Positions 27,076-36,225 are shown, counted from the stretch's first letter. The stretch is DNA of 64,000 nucleotides from Kribbella jiaozuonensis (GCF_005233875.1 NZ_SZPZ01000002.1:558001-622000); one strand, 5' to 3'. Numbers and translations: made by a program. The notes: a model not told the origin generated them from the letters alone.

Positions 27076-28544
27076 TCGTCACCGCACCTGACACGCTGCT
27101 GCCTGCCGAAAAGCTGGGCAGAGTGCACTTCGTAGGGATCGGCGGAGCCGGAATGTCCGGTATCGCCCGGATCATGGCCTCGCGCGGGATCGAGGTGTCC
27201 GGGTCCGACGCCAAGGACGGCAAGGTGCTCGCCGCGCTCCGGGCGCTCGGCGCGACATGCTGGGTCGGTCACGCCGCCGAGCACGTCAAGGATGTCGACA
27301 CCGTGGTGGTGTCGACCGCGATCCGTGAGACCAACCCCGAGGTGGTCGCCGCCCGCGAGGCCGGGATCCCGATCCTGCCCCGGGCCGCCGCGCTCGCCTC
27401 GGTGATGGTCGGCCGCCGTACGCTCGCGGTCGCCGGCACGCACGGCAAGACGACCACGACGTCGATGCTCACGGTCGCGCTGCAGCACTGCGGCGCCGAC
27501 CCGTCGTATGCGATCGGCGGCAACCTGAACGAGTCCGGGTCGAACGCCCACGACGGCACCGGCGACCTGTTCGTCGCCGAGGCTGACGAGTCGGACAAGT
27601 CGTTCCTGACCTACTCGCCCGAGGTGTCGATCGTCACGTCGGTCGAGCCGGACCACCTGGACAACTACGGCGACGAGGCCAGCTACCGCAAGGCGTTCGA
27701 GGAGTTCTGCGACCGCGTGCTGCCCGAGGGCTTCATGGTGATCTGCCAGGACGACGCCGGCGCGCGACGGCTGGCGGAGTACGCGCGGGACCGCGGCATC
27801 GACGTACGGACGTACGGCGAGTCCGAGGACGCGGATCTGCATGTCACCGAGATCACCGCGAACGGCGCGACGCAGTCGTTCGTGCCGGTGTACCGCGGGC
27901 GGAAGCTGCCGATGGTCCAGCTGCAGCAGGCAGGTAAGCACAACGCGCTGAACGCCTCGGCCGCGCTGACGGTCGGGCTCGGGCTCGGGTTCTCCGCGGC
28001 CGACCTGGCCGAAGGGCTGGCGGCGTTCACCGGCACCGGCCGGCGGTTCGAGTTCAAGGGGCTCGAGGACGGCGTGCGGGTGTTCGACTCGTACGCGCAT
28101 CACCCGACCGAGCTGGCCGTGGACCTGACCGCGGCGCGCACGGTGGCGGGGGAGGGGCGCGTGATCGCGTGCTTCCAGCCGCACCTGTTCAGCCGGACGC
28201 GGATCTTCGCCAAGGAGTTCTCCGAGTCGCTGGCGCTGGCCGACGAGGTCGTCGTGATGGACGTGTTCGCGGCCCGCGAGGACCCGGAGCCGGGGATCAC
28301 CGGGGCGCTGATCGCCAACCACGTGCCGCTGAAGCCGGACCAGGTCCGGTTCGAGCCGTCGTGGTCCGCCGTACCGCAGCTGGTCGCGGACCTGGCCGAG
28401 CCGGGTGACCTGGTGGTGACGCTGGGCGCGGGCGACGTGACGCTGATCGGCCCGGAAGTCGTTGGGCTGCTGGCCGAACGCGCCGCTGTGCGCGAATCGG
28501 CCCGCGAGCCTGCGGCCGACGCGCTCACACCTGTGGTGGAGTAA
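27072..28544 (+). CDS. murC: UDP-N-acetylmuramate-L-alanine ligase MurC
   Basis: 490 residues. N-domain VHFVGIGGAGMSGIARIM, ATP loop VAGTHGKTTTTSM (Lys126), then EADESDKSFL, VEPDHLDNYG and DSYAHHPTELAVDL, all MurC signatures. It adds L-alanine to UDP-MurNAc, the first amino acid of the stem. GTG start inside the murG stop. An 18-base gap separates it from ftsQ. No murB lies between murC and ftsQ. Confidence 0.96.
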   Translation: MIVTAPDTLLPAEKLGRVHFVGIGGAGMSGIARIMASRGIEVSGSDAKDGKVLAALRALGATCWVGHAAEHVKDVDTVVVSTAIRETNPEVVAAREAGIPILPRAAALASVMVGRRTLAVAGTHGKTTTTSMLTVALQHCGADPSYAIGGNLNESGSNAHDGTGDLFVAEADESDKSFLTYSPEVSIVTSVEPDHLDNYGDEASYRKAFEEFCDRVLPEGFMVICQDDAGARRLAEYARDRGIDVRTYGESEDADLHVTEITANGATQSFVPVYRGRKLPMVQLQQAGKHNALNASAALTVGLGLGFSAADLAEGLAAFTGTGRRFEFKGLEDGVRVFDSYAHHPTELAVDLTAARTVAGEGRVIACFQPHLFSRTRIFAKEFSESLALADEVVVMDVFAAREDPEPGITGALIANHVPLKPDQVRFEPSWSAVPQLVADLAEPGDLVVTLGAGDVTLIGPEVVGLLAERAAVRESAREPAADALTPVVE

Positions 28545-28562
28545 TTGGGTGGGGTTTGTTGA

Positions 28563-29303
28563 ATGAGCCAGAGCGTTGATCTGGCTCGGGCACAGCAGCG
28601 GTTCGCGCGCCGGCAACGGCTGGTGCGCTGGCGGAGTTGGCTGCCCTGGGCGATCGGCGGCGGACTGCTCGTCGTGGCCGGGCTGATCGTCTGGTTGTTC
28701 TACTTCTCTTCGGTGCTTGCGGTCTCGGGCGTCCGGATCAGCGGTGCCGACACGGTGCCGCTGGCAACGATCGAGCAGACCGCGGCGGCGCCGATCGGCA
28801 CCCCGCTGGCGAAGGTGGATCTGCGGTCGATCGCGGACCGGGTGCGGGAGATCCCGGCGGTCGCGGACGCGCAGGTGACCCGCGCCTGGCCGAACAAGAT
28901 CGTGATCGTCGTCACCGAACGGGTTCCGGTCGTGGTCGTCACCGACGGCTCGCGGTACGAGCTGGTCGACGCGACCGGTACGTCGTACCGGACCGTGCCG
29001 GATCGGCCGGCCGGACTGCCGGAGGCGAAGGTGACCGGGGTACGGCGCGACGTCACCGTGCACTCGGTGGTGACGGTTTCGGCGGCCCTTCCGGAGACCC
29101 TGCGGGCACAGGTGGGCACGATCTCGGCGGCGTCGCCGGACTCGATCACGCTCAACCTCAGCTCGGGTGTGAAGGTCGTTTGGGGTAGTTCCGATGACAG
29201 TGAGCGCAAGGCCGGGGTACTGAGCGTGCTGATGAAGCGGCAGGCGAAGGTGTACGACGTCTCGGCGCCCGATCTCCCTGTCACCAAAGGGGAAAAGCGG
29301 TGA
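28563..29303 (+). CDS. ftsQ: cell division protein FtsQ (POTRA domain)
   Basis: 246 residues: basic cytoplasmic N-terminus (1-38), one membrane span (about 39-60), then a POTRA domain with VSGVRISGADTVPLATIE, GTPLAKVDLRSIADRVREIP and ADAQVTRAWPNKIVIVVTERVPV, the last being the conserved beta strand. The C-terminal domain is beta-rich. FtsQ recruits FtsL/FtsB at the septum. The ATG lies 18 bases after murC and seems to end the mra operon; a new promoter for ftsZ follows. Confidence 0.92.
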   Translation: MSQSVDLARAQQRFARRQRLVRWRSWLPWAIGGGLLVVAGLIVWLFYFSSVLAVSGVRISGADTVPLATIEQTAAAPIGTPLAKVDLRSIADRVREIPAVADAQVTRAWPNKIVIVVTERVPVVVVTDGSRYELVDATGTSYRTVPDRPAGLPEAKVTGVRRDVTVHSVVTVSAALPETLRAQVGTISAASPDSITLNLSSGVKVVWGSSDDSERKAGVLSVLMKRQAKVYDVSAPDLPVTKGEKR

Positions 29304-29383
29304 CGAGTCACATCCGGCGCATGCGCGGCGAGGCGCGTGGACTTTGCCCGGAGGCGTCCCGTACCGTGCGTCGTAATCTAAAG

Positions 29384-29413
29384 TTGACATAACTCTAAGC
29401 ATTCACTTGAGGT
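29384..29413 (+). promoter_or_regulatory. putative ftsZ promoter
   Basis: TTGACA at 29384-29389 with TGAGGT 18 bases later (29408-29413). The surrounding AGTTGACATAACTCTAA block, with TCTAA repeated on both sides of TTGACA, looks like a conserved control sequence; the only gap of notable size between ftsQ and ftsZ is here. Confidence 0.45.
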
Positions 29414-29463
29414 TCAGTCTTTTCGCTGGACAACGGGAAACGAACGAGGCGAGAGGCGCGGAC

Positions 29464-31047
29464 GTGGCGGCACCGCAGAACTACCTGGCACTCATCAAGG
29501 TCGTTGGTATCGGCGGGGGCGGCGTGAACGCCGTCAACCGGATGATCGAGCACGGTCTGAAGGGCGTTGAGTTCATCGCGATCAACACCGACGCGCAAGC
29601 GCTGTTGATGAGCGACGCGGACGTCAAGCTCGACATCGGCCGCGAGGAGACCCGTGGTCTGGGCGCCGGTGCGAACCCGGCGATCGGGCAGAAGGCCGCC
29701 GAGGACCACGCCGAGGAGATCGAGGAGGCGCTGAAGGGCGCCGACATGGTCTTCGTCACCGCCGGCGAGGGTGGTGGCACCGGGACCGGCGGCGCGCCGG
29801 TCGTGGCCCGGATCGCCCGCTCGCTGGGAGCGTTGACGATAGGTGTCGTCACGCGGCCGTTCTCCTTCGAGGGAAAGCGGCGCGCGACCCAGGCGGAGGA
29901 CGGCATTGCCACCCTCCGCGAAGAAGTCGACACGCTGATAGTGATTCCGAACGACCGCCTGCTGACGATCTCCGACCGCGCCGTGTCCGTGCTGGACGCG
30001 TTCAAGCAGGCCGACCAGGTGCTGCTGCAGGGTGTTTCCGGCATCACCGACCTGATCACCACGCCCGGCCTGATCAACGTGGACTTCGCCGACGTCAAGG
30101 CAGTCATGTCGAACGCCGGCTCCGCGCTGATGGGTATCGGCTCGTCCCGCGGCGAGGACCGTGCGGTCGCGGCCGCGGAGGCGGCCATCTCGTCTCCGTT
30201 GCTTGAGGCAAGTATCGAGGGTGCGCACGGCGTCCTGCTCTCGATCGCGGGCGGGTCCGACCTGGGCCTGTTCGAGATCAACGAGGCGGCCCAGCTGGTG
30301 TCGGAGTCCGCGCACACGGACGCGAACATCATCTTCGGCGCGGTCATCGACGACGCCCTCGGCGACGAGGTGCGCGTCACGGTGATCGCGGCCGGCTTCG
30401 ACGGCGGCATGCCCAAGCGCCGCGAGCAGGCGATGAACCAGGCCCGCCCGCAGTCCTCGCGACCGGCCTCCCAGAGCTACTCGGCCCCGATGTCAGGCGG
30501 CTCGACGTCACAGTCCGGCCAGCAAGGCAACCAGCCGGGCGGTCAGGCTCCCGGCCAGCAGTCGGGCCAGCCCGGGACCGGCGGTCAGTTCACCGGCGGG
30601 CAGCAGGGTGCGGGCCAGGCTCCTGGCGCGACAGGGCAATCGGTTCCTGCGCAGCCCACGTCCAACGGTCAGCAGTCTGTGCCCACGCATTCGGTGCCGG
30701 GCCAGCAGCCGGCTTCGAACCAGGCAGCGCAGTCGTCCGCCCCGCAGCCGACTCCGACCGACGACACGGTCCCGGTGCCCGCGCCGACCGAGCCGCGCAA
30801 CGGCGTCGGTACGACGAACTCCGCCCGCCCGCAGCCCGGCGACCCGGTCCGCACGGTCCAGCCAGGTCAGTCCGCGCCGCACACTCCGGCGTCGCCGACC
30901 GCACCGTCGACCCAGCACTCCTGGCCGACGCACGGACCGAGCACCTCGGCAGGCAGCCAGTCCAGCCAGCCGACGCAGTCCAGCGCGCCGAAGCCGAAGA
31001 AGCCGGAGCCCGAGGAAGACCTCGACATCCCGGACTTCCTGAAGTAG
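29464..31047 (+). CDS. ftsZ: cell division GTPase FtsZ
   Basis: 527 residues from GTG 29464 (GAGAGG eight bases upstream), matching the family start [19 protein letters not shown]. The GTP loop GGGTGTG is at 103-109, the synergy loop contains [11 protein letters not shown], and the polymerisation core ends near residue 318. Residues 320-515 are a disordered Gln/Gly/Pro/Ser/Thr-rich linker, far longer than the 50-100 residues common in other bacteria, and the last nine residues (LDIPDFLK end) are the conserved peptide that binds SepF and FtsW. sepF lies 3 kb downstream. Confidence 0.97.
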   Translation: MAAPQNYLALIKVVGIGGGGVNAVNRMIEHGLKGVEFIAINTDAQALLMSDADVKLDIGREETRGLGAGANPAIGQKAAEDHAEEIEEALKGADMVFVTAGEGGGTGTGGAPVVARIARSLGALTIGVVTRPFSFEGKRRATQAEDGIATLREEVDTLIVIPNDRLLTISDRAVSVLDAFKQADQVLLQGVSGITDLITTPGLINVDFADVKAVMSNAGSALMGIGSSRGEDRAVAAAEAAISSPLLEASIEGAHGVLLSIAGGSDLGLFEINEAAQLVSESAHTDANIIFGAVIDDALGDEVRVTVIAAGFDGGMPKRREQAMNQARPQSSRPASQSYSAPMSGGSTSQSGQQGNQPGGQAPGQQSGQPGTGGQFTGGQQGAGQAPGATGQSVPAQPTSNGQQSVPTHSVPGQQPASNQAAQSSAPQPTPTDDTVPVPAPTEPRNGVGTTNSARPQPGDPVRTVQPGQSAPHTPASPTAPSTQHSWPTHGPSTSAGSQSSQPTQSSAPKPKKPEPEEDLDIPDFLK

Positions 31048-31055
31048 CCGGAGGC

Positions 31056-31079
31056 CTCAGCCGTCGGTCGGCGGCTGAG
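31056..31079. terminator. hairpin between convergent ftsZ and ArsR-like genes
   Basis: CTCAGCCG at 31056-31063 pairs with CGGCTGAG at 31072-31079. It starts nine bases after the ftsZ stop and overlaps the last codons of the convergent regulator. No long T run on either side. Confidence 0.45.
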
Positions 31080-31578
31080 CCTGGCGCGGGCGGTAGACCG
31101 ACACGACGACGCCGTACCGCGCCTCCTCGGGGCCGGCGTTGGTCAGCCCGTCGACCAGCCCGCTCAGGGTTTCGGCGAGTTCTTCCGCCTGAGCTGCGGT
31201 CAGCCGGAGGTTCCGGACCGTGAACATCGGGTCGGGATCGGCCGTTTCCAGGTCCGCCGCGATCGCCTGCAGCGCGACGGTGTTGTTCGCCCGCGCGCCT
31301 TCACCGGTGAAGCCGAACCGCCGGACGGACCGGCGGTAGTACTGCTCGGTCCCACCACGGACCTGCCGCGTCTCTGCGACGTGGACCATGCCGGCGTCAC
31401 GAAGTACGCCGAGGTGATGGGCGACGTTGCCCTTCGCCGTACCGAGTGCTGCGGAGAGCTGGCTGATCGTCGCCGCCTCCTGCCCCAGCGCGAACAGCAG
31501 ACGGTGCCGCAGCGGGTGCCCGAGCGCCTTGAACTGGGCGGCGCTCGACACCTCGAGGTGATCCACGATCTCGGCCAT
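31057..31578 (-). CDS. ArsR-like winged-helix transcriptional regulator
   Basis: 173 residues. Residues 12-75 form an ArsR-type winged helix: FKALGHPLRHRLLFAL, ATISQLSAALGTAKGNVAHHLGVLRDAGMV (recognition helix GNVAHHLGVL) and a beta wing GGTEQYYRR. The C-terminal 90 residues are helical with no metal-binding Cys, so a ligand or dimerisation role is likelier than metal sensing. The ATG 31578 has no ribosome site and sits beside a 26-bp palindrome that should be its own operator. It is divergent from the S41 peptidase gene, its likely target. Confidence 0.82.
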   Translation of the reverse strand: MAEIVDHLEVSSAAQFKALGHPLRHRLLFALGQEAATISQLSAALGTAKGNVAHHLGVLRDAGMVHVAETRQVRGGTEQYYRRSVRRFGFTGEGARANNTVALQAIAADLETADPDPMFTVRNLRLTAAQAEELAETLSGLVDGLTNAGPEEARYGVVVSVYRPRQAQPPTDG

Positions 31579-31582
31579 GAAT

Positions 31583-31608
31583 AAAGCGTCGAGAATTCTT
31601 GACGCTTT
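31583..31608. promoter_or_regulatory. 26-bp palindromic operator between divergent genes
   Basis: AAAGCGTC (31583-31590) and GACGCTTT (31601-31608) flank an almost symmetrical centre around GAATTC; the whole 26 bases have one mismatched pair. On the minus strand a perfect TTGACA (31613-31608) lies 17 bases from GACGCT, which ends six bases before the regulator ATG. On the plus strand TTGACG (31599-31604) precedes the peptidase gene. A regulator bound here would block both promoters. Confidence 0.65.
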
Positions 31609-31634
31609 GTCAATCCGGATGCTCTACTCCTGCC

Positions 31635-32618
31635 ATGGACATCGAAGAGATCAGAGCCGTTCTCGGCCGGCTGGGCGCGTTGGTCGGCGAGCACTACGTC
31701 TTCCCCGAGGTCGGCGCCGAGGTCAGGGACCGGCTGGCGACGGCGGTCGCCGACGGCCGGTACGACGAACTCCGGACCCCGGAGGAACTGGCCGAACGGG
31801 TCACGGCCGACCTGCAGCTCGGCAACCGGGACAAGCACCTGCGGCTGATCTTCCGCCGCGACGGGCTGCCGGACGAGACGGACCCGGCGGCGGAGGAGGC
31901 GCACTGGCGCCGGCGGGCCGAGCTCGACGCCGGCGGGATGGCACGCGTCGAACGGCTCGACGGCAACATCGGCCTGCTGGAGATCCGCCCGTTGCTGTAT
32001 CCGCTCGAACTCGCCGCCTCGGCGGTCACGGCCGCGCTGTCACTGCTCGCATCGACCGACGCATTGCTCCTCGACCTACGCCGTTGCCTGGGCGGGTCAC
32101 CTGATCAGGTCGCGTTCATCTGCACCTACCTGCTCGACTCAGACGAGCCGGTTCACCTGCAGGACCTGGTGAACCCGGGCGACGGGACCACGCGGCAGTT
32201 CTGGACATCGGCGTACGTTCCGGGTCCGAGGTTCGCCAAGGACAAGCCGATCTGGGTGCTGACCAGCCCGGCGACGTTCTCGGGCGGTGAGGAACTGGCG
32301 TACAACCTGCAGCAGTTCAAGCGGGCGACGATCGTGGGCGAACAGACGGGCGGCGGCGCGCACCCGCGTCGCGGTTTCAAGCTGCACGAGCAGCTCGAGG
32401 CCTCGGTGCCGGTGGCGCGATCGGTCAACCAGGTCTCCGGGACCAACTGGGAGGGCACCGGCGTCACTCCCGATCTCGCAGTCCCTGCCGAGCAGGCGTT
32501 CGCAGAGGCGTATCGCCGGGCGGCCGAGCACGTGATCGGGCTGCCGGCAGAGCCGGAGCGCAACAGTGTGACCGACGAGGCGCGGACAGTACTGGGTCCG
32601 GTCGCTGTGGCTGGATAA
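31635..32618 (+). CDS. S41 family peptidase (tail-specific protease fold)
   Basis: 327 residues, no signal peptide. A helical N-terminal region (1-110) is followed by the S41 core: NIGLLEIRPL, DALLLDLRRCLGGSP, and the active-site block LTSPATFSGGEELAY in which Ser of FSGGE is the predicted nucleophile; TIVGEQTGGGAHPRR and GTNWEGTGVTPDLAV complete the family pattern. There is no PDZ domain, as in the interphotoreceptor retinoid-binding-like subgroup. The start is ATG 31635, with no ribosome site, and a TCTACT box ending six bases upstream suggests a leaderless mRNA. Confidence 0.82.
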   Translation: MDIEEIRAVLGRLGALVGEHYVFPEVGAEVRDRLATAVADGRYDELRTPEELAERVTADLQLGNRDKHLRLIFRRDGLPDETDPAAEEAHWRRRAELDAGGMARVERLDGNIGLLEIRPLLYPLELAASAVTAALSLLASTDALLLDLRRCLGGSPDQVAFICTYLLDSDEPVHLQDLVNPGDGTTRQFWTSAYVPGPRFAKDKPIWVLTSPATFSGGEELAYNLQQFKRATIVGEQTGGGAHPRRGFKLHEQLEASVPVARSVNQVSGTNWEGTGVTPDLAVPAEQAFAEAYRRAAEHVIGLPAEPERNSVTDEARTVLGPVAVAG

Positions 32619-32621
32619 CCT
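32616..32621 (+). promoter_or_regulatory. -10 box (TAACCT) for pgeF
   Basis: TAACCT overlaps the TAA stop of the peptidase gene and ends six bases before the GTG at 32628. No Shine-Dalgarno sequence is present, so a leaderless transcript is likely. Confidence 0.5.
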
Positions 32622-32627
32622 TCAGAC

Positions 32628-33353
32628 GTGTTCGGCTACGACGAGGTTCGCATCCCCGCCCGGGTCGTCTTCACGGATCGGTACGGCGGCGCCAGCAAAC
32701 CGCCGTACGGCGAATTCAATCTCGGCGGGTACGGCGAGGACGCCGAGCGGATCGCCGAGAACTTCCGCCGGGTCGCGACCGCTTTCGACGTGGAGCCGGA
32801 CGCGGTCGTCCGGGTCAGCCAGGTCCACGGCCGCGACGTCCATGTCGTCGGCCCGGACGACAACCTGCCGCTCGAGCAGAACCCGAAGGCGGACGGGCTC
32901 GTCACGACGCGCACCGATGTTGTGCTCGCCGTACGCGCCGCGGATTGCCTTCCGGTGCTGCTGGTCGGCGACGGCGTGATCGGCGCAGCGCATTCCGGAC
33001 GCAAGGGCATGTACGTCGGCATCGTGCCGGCGACCGTCGACGCGATGCGGGACCTCGGCGCCTCGCGCATCACCGCCGTACTCGGGCCGTATGCGTGCGG
33101 GAAGTGCTACGAGGTTCCTGAGGAGATGCGCGCCGAGGTCGCGGAGCGCGTGCCGGCGGCGTACTCCGAGACGAGCTGGGGGACGCCGGCTCTCGACGTC
33201 GCGGCCGGGGTGAAGGCGCAACTGGCCGAGCTCGACGTCGAGGTGGTCGACGCGACCGCGTGCACGATCGAGTCCGAGAACCTGTACTCGTACCGTCGCG
33301 AAGGTCCGACCAGCGGCCGGATGGCGGGGCTGATCAAACTGGTGACGCCATGA
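32628..33353 (+). CDS. pgeF: peptidoglycan editing factor PgeF (YfiH/DUF152, CNF1-like fold)
   Basis: 241 residues. Expected metal and active-site residues are His67 (SQVHG), Cys107 (AADCLPV) and His122 (AAHSGRKG). The last motif differs from the HAGWRG of enterobacterial YfiH, but other family blocks (GPYACGKCYEVPEEM, DATACTIESENLYSYRR) are present. PgeF enzymes remove wrongly placed L-serine from wall precursors and were earlier called polyphenol oxidases. Position between ftsZ and yggS is standard for actinobacteria. The stop overlaps yggS (ATGA). Confidence 0.88.
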   Translation: MFGYDEVRIPARVVFTDRYGGASKPPYGEFNLGGYGEDAERIAENFRRVATAFDVEPDAVVRVSQVHGRDVHVVGPDDNLPLEQNPKADGLVTTRTDVVLAVRAADCLPVLLVGDGVIGAAHSGRKGMYVGIVPATVDAMRDLGASRITAVLGPYACGKCYEVPEEMRAEVAERVPAAYSETSWGTPALDVAAGVKAQLAELDVEVVDATACTIESENLYSYRREGPTSGRMAGLIKLVTP

Positions 33354-34063
33354 CGGATCGCGCCGACGAGCTGCGCAGCAACTTGCTGCAGGTTCAGGAG
33401 CGGATCGAGAAGGCCTGTCAGGCGGCCGGGAGATCCCCGGACGAGGTCACCCTTGTCGCGATCACCAAAACCTTCCCAGTCAGCGATGTACGGGCGCTGG
33501 CGGCCCTCGGAGTCCGGGACGTCGGCGAGAACCGCGAGCAGGAGCTCAAGGTGAAGGCGCCGGAGTGTCCGGACCTCACGTGGCACTTCGTCGGCCAGTT
33601 GCAGTCGAAGAAGGCCAGGTCCGTTGTGCGGAACGCGTCGGTCGTGCACTCCGTCGATCGGTCGTCACTCGTCGAAGCGTTGTCCAAGGCCGCGGTCGCC
33701 GAGGAGAAGACGCTGCGCTGCCTGATCCAGGTGAGCCTTGCGGCGTACGGATCGGCCGAGGCGGCGACCGGCGCCGGGCGGGGTGGTGTCGAGCCTTCCG
33801 ACGTACCCGATCTGGCCGCGGAGATCGCGGCCGCGGACGGGCTGGAGCTCGGCGGGGTGATGGCGGTCGCACCGCTGGGATCGGACCCTGGCGAAGCCTT
33901 CGCCGGACTGCGGGAAGTAGCGTCGCGGCTACGCTCCGAACACCCCGGCGCCGACTGGATCTCGGCCGGGATGACCGGCGATCTGGAAGCCGCGATCAAG
34001 CACGGTGCGACACACGTCCGGCTCGGGCGCGCCTTACTCGGTACGCGTCCTCCACTCGGTTAG
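33350..34063 (+). CDS. PLP homeostasis protein YggS
   Basis: 237 residues from the ATG that overlaps the pgeF stop. PLP-binding Lys40 lies in LVAITKTFP; DVGENREQELKVKAP, WHFVGQLQSKKA and WISAGMTGDLEAAIKHGATHVRLGRALLG are the family blocks; the last holds the phosphate-binding loop. It is a single-domain, alanine racemase-like barrel without racemase activity that controls pyridoxal phosphate and amino acid balance. It is the usual neighbour of sepF. An 81-base gap precedes sepF. Confidence 0.93.
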   Translation: MTDRADELRSNLLQVQERIEKACQAAGRSPDEVTLVAITKTFPVSDVRALAALGVRDVGENREQELKVKAPECPDLTWHFVGQLQSKKARSVVRNASVVHSVDRSSLVEALSKAAVAEEKTLRCLIQVSLAAYGSAEAATGAGRGGVEPSDVPDLAAEIAAADGLELGGVMAVAPLGSDPGEAFAGLREVASRLRSEHPGADWISAGMTGDLEAAIKHGATHVRLGRALLGTRPPLG

Positions 34064-34144
34064 TGTCGACATCGAGCAGGTTTTGCTTCCTGCTCACCGT
34101 TGTTGTCGTTTCACCGTCGAACCGGATCGAGGTGCTGGAGGGCC

Positions 34145-34690
34145 ATGAGCGGCGCACTGCGCAAGATGGGTGTGTACCTCGGCTTGGTCGAGGACGGGGA
34201 GCGCTACAACGCGCGGTACGACGACTACGAGTACGACGAGTACGACGACGACGCAGTCGACGATGTTGACGGGGACTCCCACGAGACCGAGCCGGTACCT
34301 GCCGGCCGGGAGAGCCGCGAATCTCGCGAGGACCGCGAGACCACCAGCGGCGCGACGGTCAGCAAGTTCCCAGACCGGCGCGGGGTCGCGCCGTCCCCGG
34401 AGGTTACCGAGTTGGCCCGCATCACCACCGTGCACCCGCGCAGCTACAACGAGGCGCGCGTCATCGGTGAGCATTTCCGCGACGGCACTCCCGTCATCAT
34501 GAACCTGACCGAGATGGATCACGCCGACGCCAAGCGACTCGTCGACTTCGCCGCCGGGCTGATCTTCTGCTGCCGTGGATCGATCGAGCGGATCACCACC
34601 AAGGTCTTCCTGGTCTGCCCGCCGAACGTCACGGTCGCCGCCGAGGAGAAGGAGAAGATCGCCGCGGACGGGTTCTACAACCAGAGCTGA
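34145..34690 (+). CDS. sepF: cell division protein SepF
   Basis: 181 residues. [17 protein letters not shown] is the N-terminal amphipathic, membrane-targeting helix; residues 23-85 are an acidic/charged disordered linker with a [11 protein letters not shown] run; residues 92-181 are the SepF core ([59 protein letters not shown]). SepF tethers FtsZ filaments to the membrane through the FtsZ C-terminal peptide. ATG 34145 has GGAGG close by and GAGGTG ten bases upstream. The final codons overlap a small hairpin. Confidence 0.95.
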   Translation: MSGALRKMGVYLGLVEDGERYNARYDDYEYDEYDDDAVDDVDGDSHETEPVPAGRESRESREDRETTSGATVSKFPDRRGVAPSPEVTELARITTVHPRSYNEARVIGEHFRDGTPVIMNLTEMDHADAKRLVDFAAGLIFCCRGSIERITTKVFLVCPPNVTVAAEEKEKIAADGFYNQS

Positions 34691-34698
34691 CGCTCTGG
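34681..34698 (+). terminator. short hairpin at the sepF stop
   Basis: CCAGAGC (34681-34687) pairs with GCTCTGG (34692-34698); the four-base loop TGAC carries the stop codon. TTGGTT follows. It may be a weak terminator or attenuator between sepF and yggT. Confidence 0.35.
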
Positions 34699-34740
34699 TT
34701 GGTTCCTGGCCTTCCGCCGTCTTCTACACTCATTGACGAC

Positions 34741-35046
34741 ATGAATGCTCTAGCGCTCGTCCTCAGTGTCCTCAGCTGGGTGCTGCTCGCCTTCTTCCTG
34801 GTACTGGTGGCGAGGTTCGTGCTCAGCCTGATCGTCATGTTCGCGCCCCAGTGGCACCCCAAGGGCCCACTGCTCCTGTTCTTCGAGCTGATCTACTCGA
34901 TCACCGATCCGCTGCTGCGGCCGCTCCGGCGGATCCTGCCCCCGATCGGGGCCGGCGGGGTGCGGATCGACCTGTCCATGCTGATGCTGTTCGTCATCGT
35001 TTCGGTGGCGATGTCCATCAACTCAACGGCTCTACGGTCGTTGTGA
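34741..35046 (+). CDS. YggT family membrane protein
   Basis: 101 residues with two membrane spans (about 5-32 and 78-98) separated by the conserved SITDPLLRPLRRILPPIG segment that defines the family. YggT proteins are found next to sepF and divIVA in actinobacteria and are linked to division or osmotic behaviour, but have no known biochemical role. ATG 34741 follows a TACACT box (34725-34730) by ten bases and has no clear ribosome site. A 198-base gap precedes divIVA. Confidence 0.9.
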   Translation: MNALALVLSVLSWVLLAFFLVLVARFVLSLIVMFAPQWHPKGPLLLFFELIYSITDPLLRPLRRILPPIGAGGVRIDLSMLMLFVIVSVAMSINSTALRSL

Positions 35047-35244
35047 GGGTGAGAACGGCGAGGACTGGGTAGGTAGAGTCTCGGGAAAAACGGGGCCGTA
35101 TCTACGGGGCCGCTCCGCTGGGCAGGACCGTTGTCGACCGCCCGGATTCCGTCATAAGACAACGAAGCGATAACGTGATCTACTGAGTCGCCGGGGTGCA
35201 ACACTACGGGGACTCCGCCAAGACACAGACAAACGAGGTGAAAG

Positions 35245-36006
35245 ATGCCGCTGACGCCGGATGACGTCCGCTCGAAGCAATTCACGCCCGTCCGACTACG
35301 GGAGGGCTACGACGTCACAGAGGTCGACTCCTTCCTCGACGAGGTCGAGGCAGAGCTCGAGCGACTTCTCGCCGAGAACGAGGAGCTGCGGGCCAAGCTC
35401 GCGGCGGCGCAGCGCGCGGGTGCGGACCAGCAGCGGCCGGTCGTCGACCAGACCGCCGCCCTGCCGCCTGTCGTGCAGCAGCCGAAGCCCCCGGTCGTGG
35501 TCGAGAAGCCGGAGGAGAAGCCCCCGGTGATGCCCGCGGTCGCGGCGGCTGGTGCAGCTGCGGCGGCCGGCTCGGTCGGCGACGCCTCCAGCTCGGCCGT
35601 CCGGCTGCTGGAGATGGCCACCAAGCACTCCGACGACCTGGTCCAGGAGGCGAAGGACACCGCCGACAAGATCATCGGCGAGGCCCGCGCCAAGGCGGAG
35701 CGCCTGGAGAACGAGGCGCGTGGCAAGGCCGACCGGATGACCGGTGAGGCCCGCGCCCGCGCCGAGAAGCTCGACGGCGAGATCGCGGAGCGTCGTGCGC
35801 AGATGCTCGGCACCCTGGAGAAGCAGAAGGGTCAGCTCGAGCGCACGATCGACGACCTGCACGCGTACGAGCGTGAGTACCGCAGCCGCCTGAAGACGTA
35901 CTTCACCGAGCAGCTGAAGGCGCTCGGCAACGGCGACGACACGCTCAGCCCGCGCAACGGCTTCCGCCCGGAGGCCCGCGCCCAGGCTCACGGTCACGGC
36001 GTGTAA
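35245..36006 (+). CDS. divIVA: DivIVA/Wag31 polar growth scaffold
   Basis: 253 residues. MPLTPDDVRSKQFTPVRLRE and GYDVTEVDSFLDEVEAELERLL are the N-terminal membrane-curvature-sensing domain (residues 1-60). A Pro/Val/Ala-rich linker spans 65-110 and a long coiled coil 115-230. DivIVA marks cell poles or septa and organises wall growth in actinobacteria. The ATG has GAGGTGAAAG upstream, an excellent ribosome site. The 198-base upstream gap holds candidate -10 boxes (for example TAGAGT at 35074-35079) and a 9-bp direct repeat, ACGGGGCCG, at 35090 and 35104. A strong hairpin follows the stop. Confidence 0.95.
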   Translation: MPLTPDDVRSKQFTPVRLREGYDVTEVDSFLDEVEAELERLLAENEELRAKLAAAQRAGADQQRPVVDQTAALPPVVQQPKPPVVVEKPEEKPPVMPAVAAAGAAAAAGSVGDASSSAVRLLEMATKHSDDLVQEAKDTADKIIGEARAKAERLENEARGKADRMTGEARARAEKLDGEIAERRAQMLGTLEKQKGQLERTIDDLHAYEREYRSRLKTYFTEQLKALGNGDDTLSPRNGFRPEARAQAHGHGV

Positions 36007-36022
36007 ATAACACCTCGTTGAG

Positions 36023-36051
36023 GAGGCGGTGCTTTCCGGCGGCACCGCCTC
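36023..36051 (+). terminator. terminator after divIVA
   Basis: GAGGCGGTGC (36023-36032) pairs perfectly with GCACCGCCTC (36042-36051), nine-base loop, followed by TTCGTCATGTCT. It starts 17 bases after the divIVA stop. Nothing else is visible up to the ileS stop at 36226. Confidence 0.75.
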
Positions 36052-36225
36052 TTCGTCATGTCTGGACACTTCTGACACACGGTCCCACCGTGGTGACAGG
36101 GCGTCAGGGCAGGCGAGAGATGTACGTCTGAGAAGTGCGGGTGATTCCCCGGCCGGTCCATCGGGGAACACACCACGGAACAGCTCGGCGCGAGCCCGGA
36201 AGTGCGGGCCCGCGCCGTACGGCTT

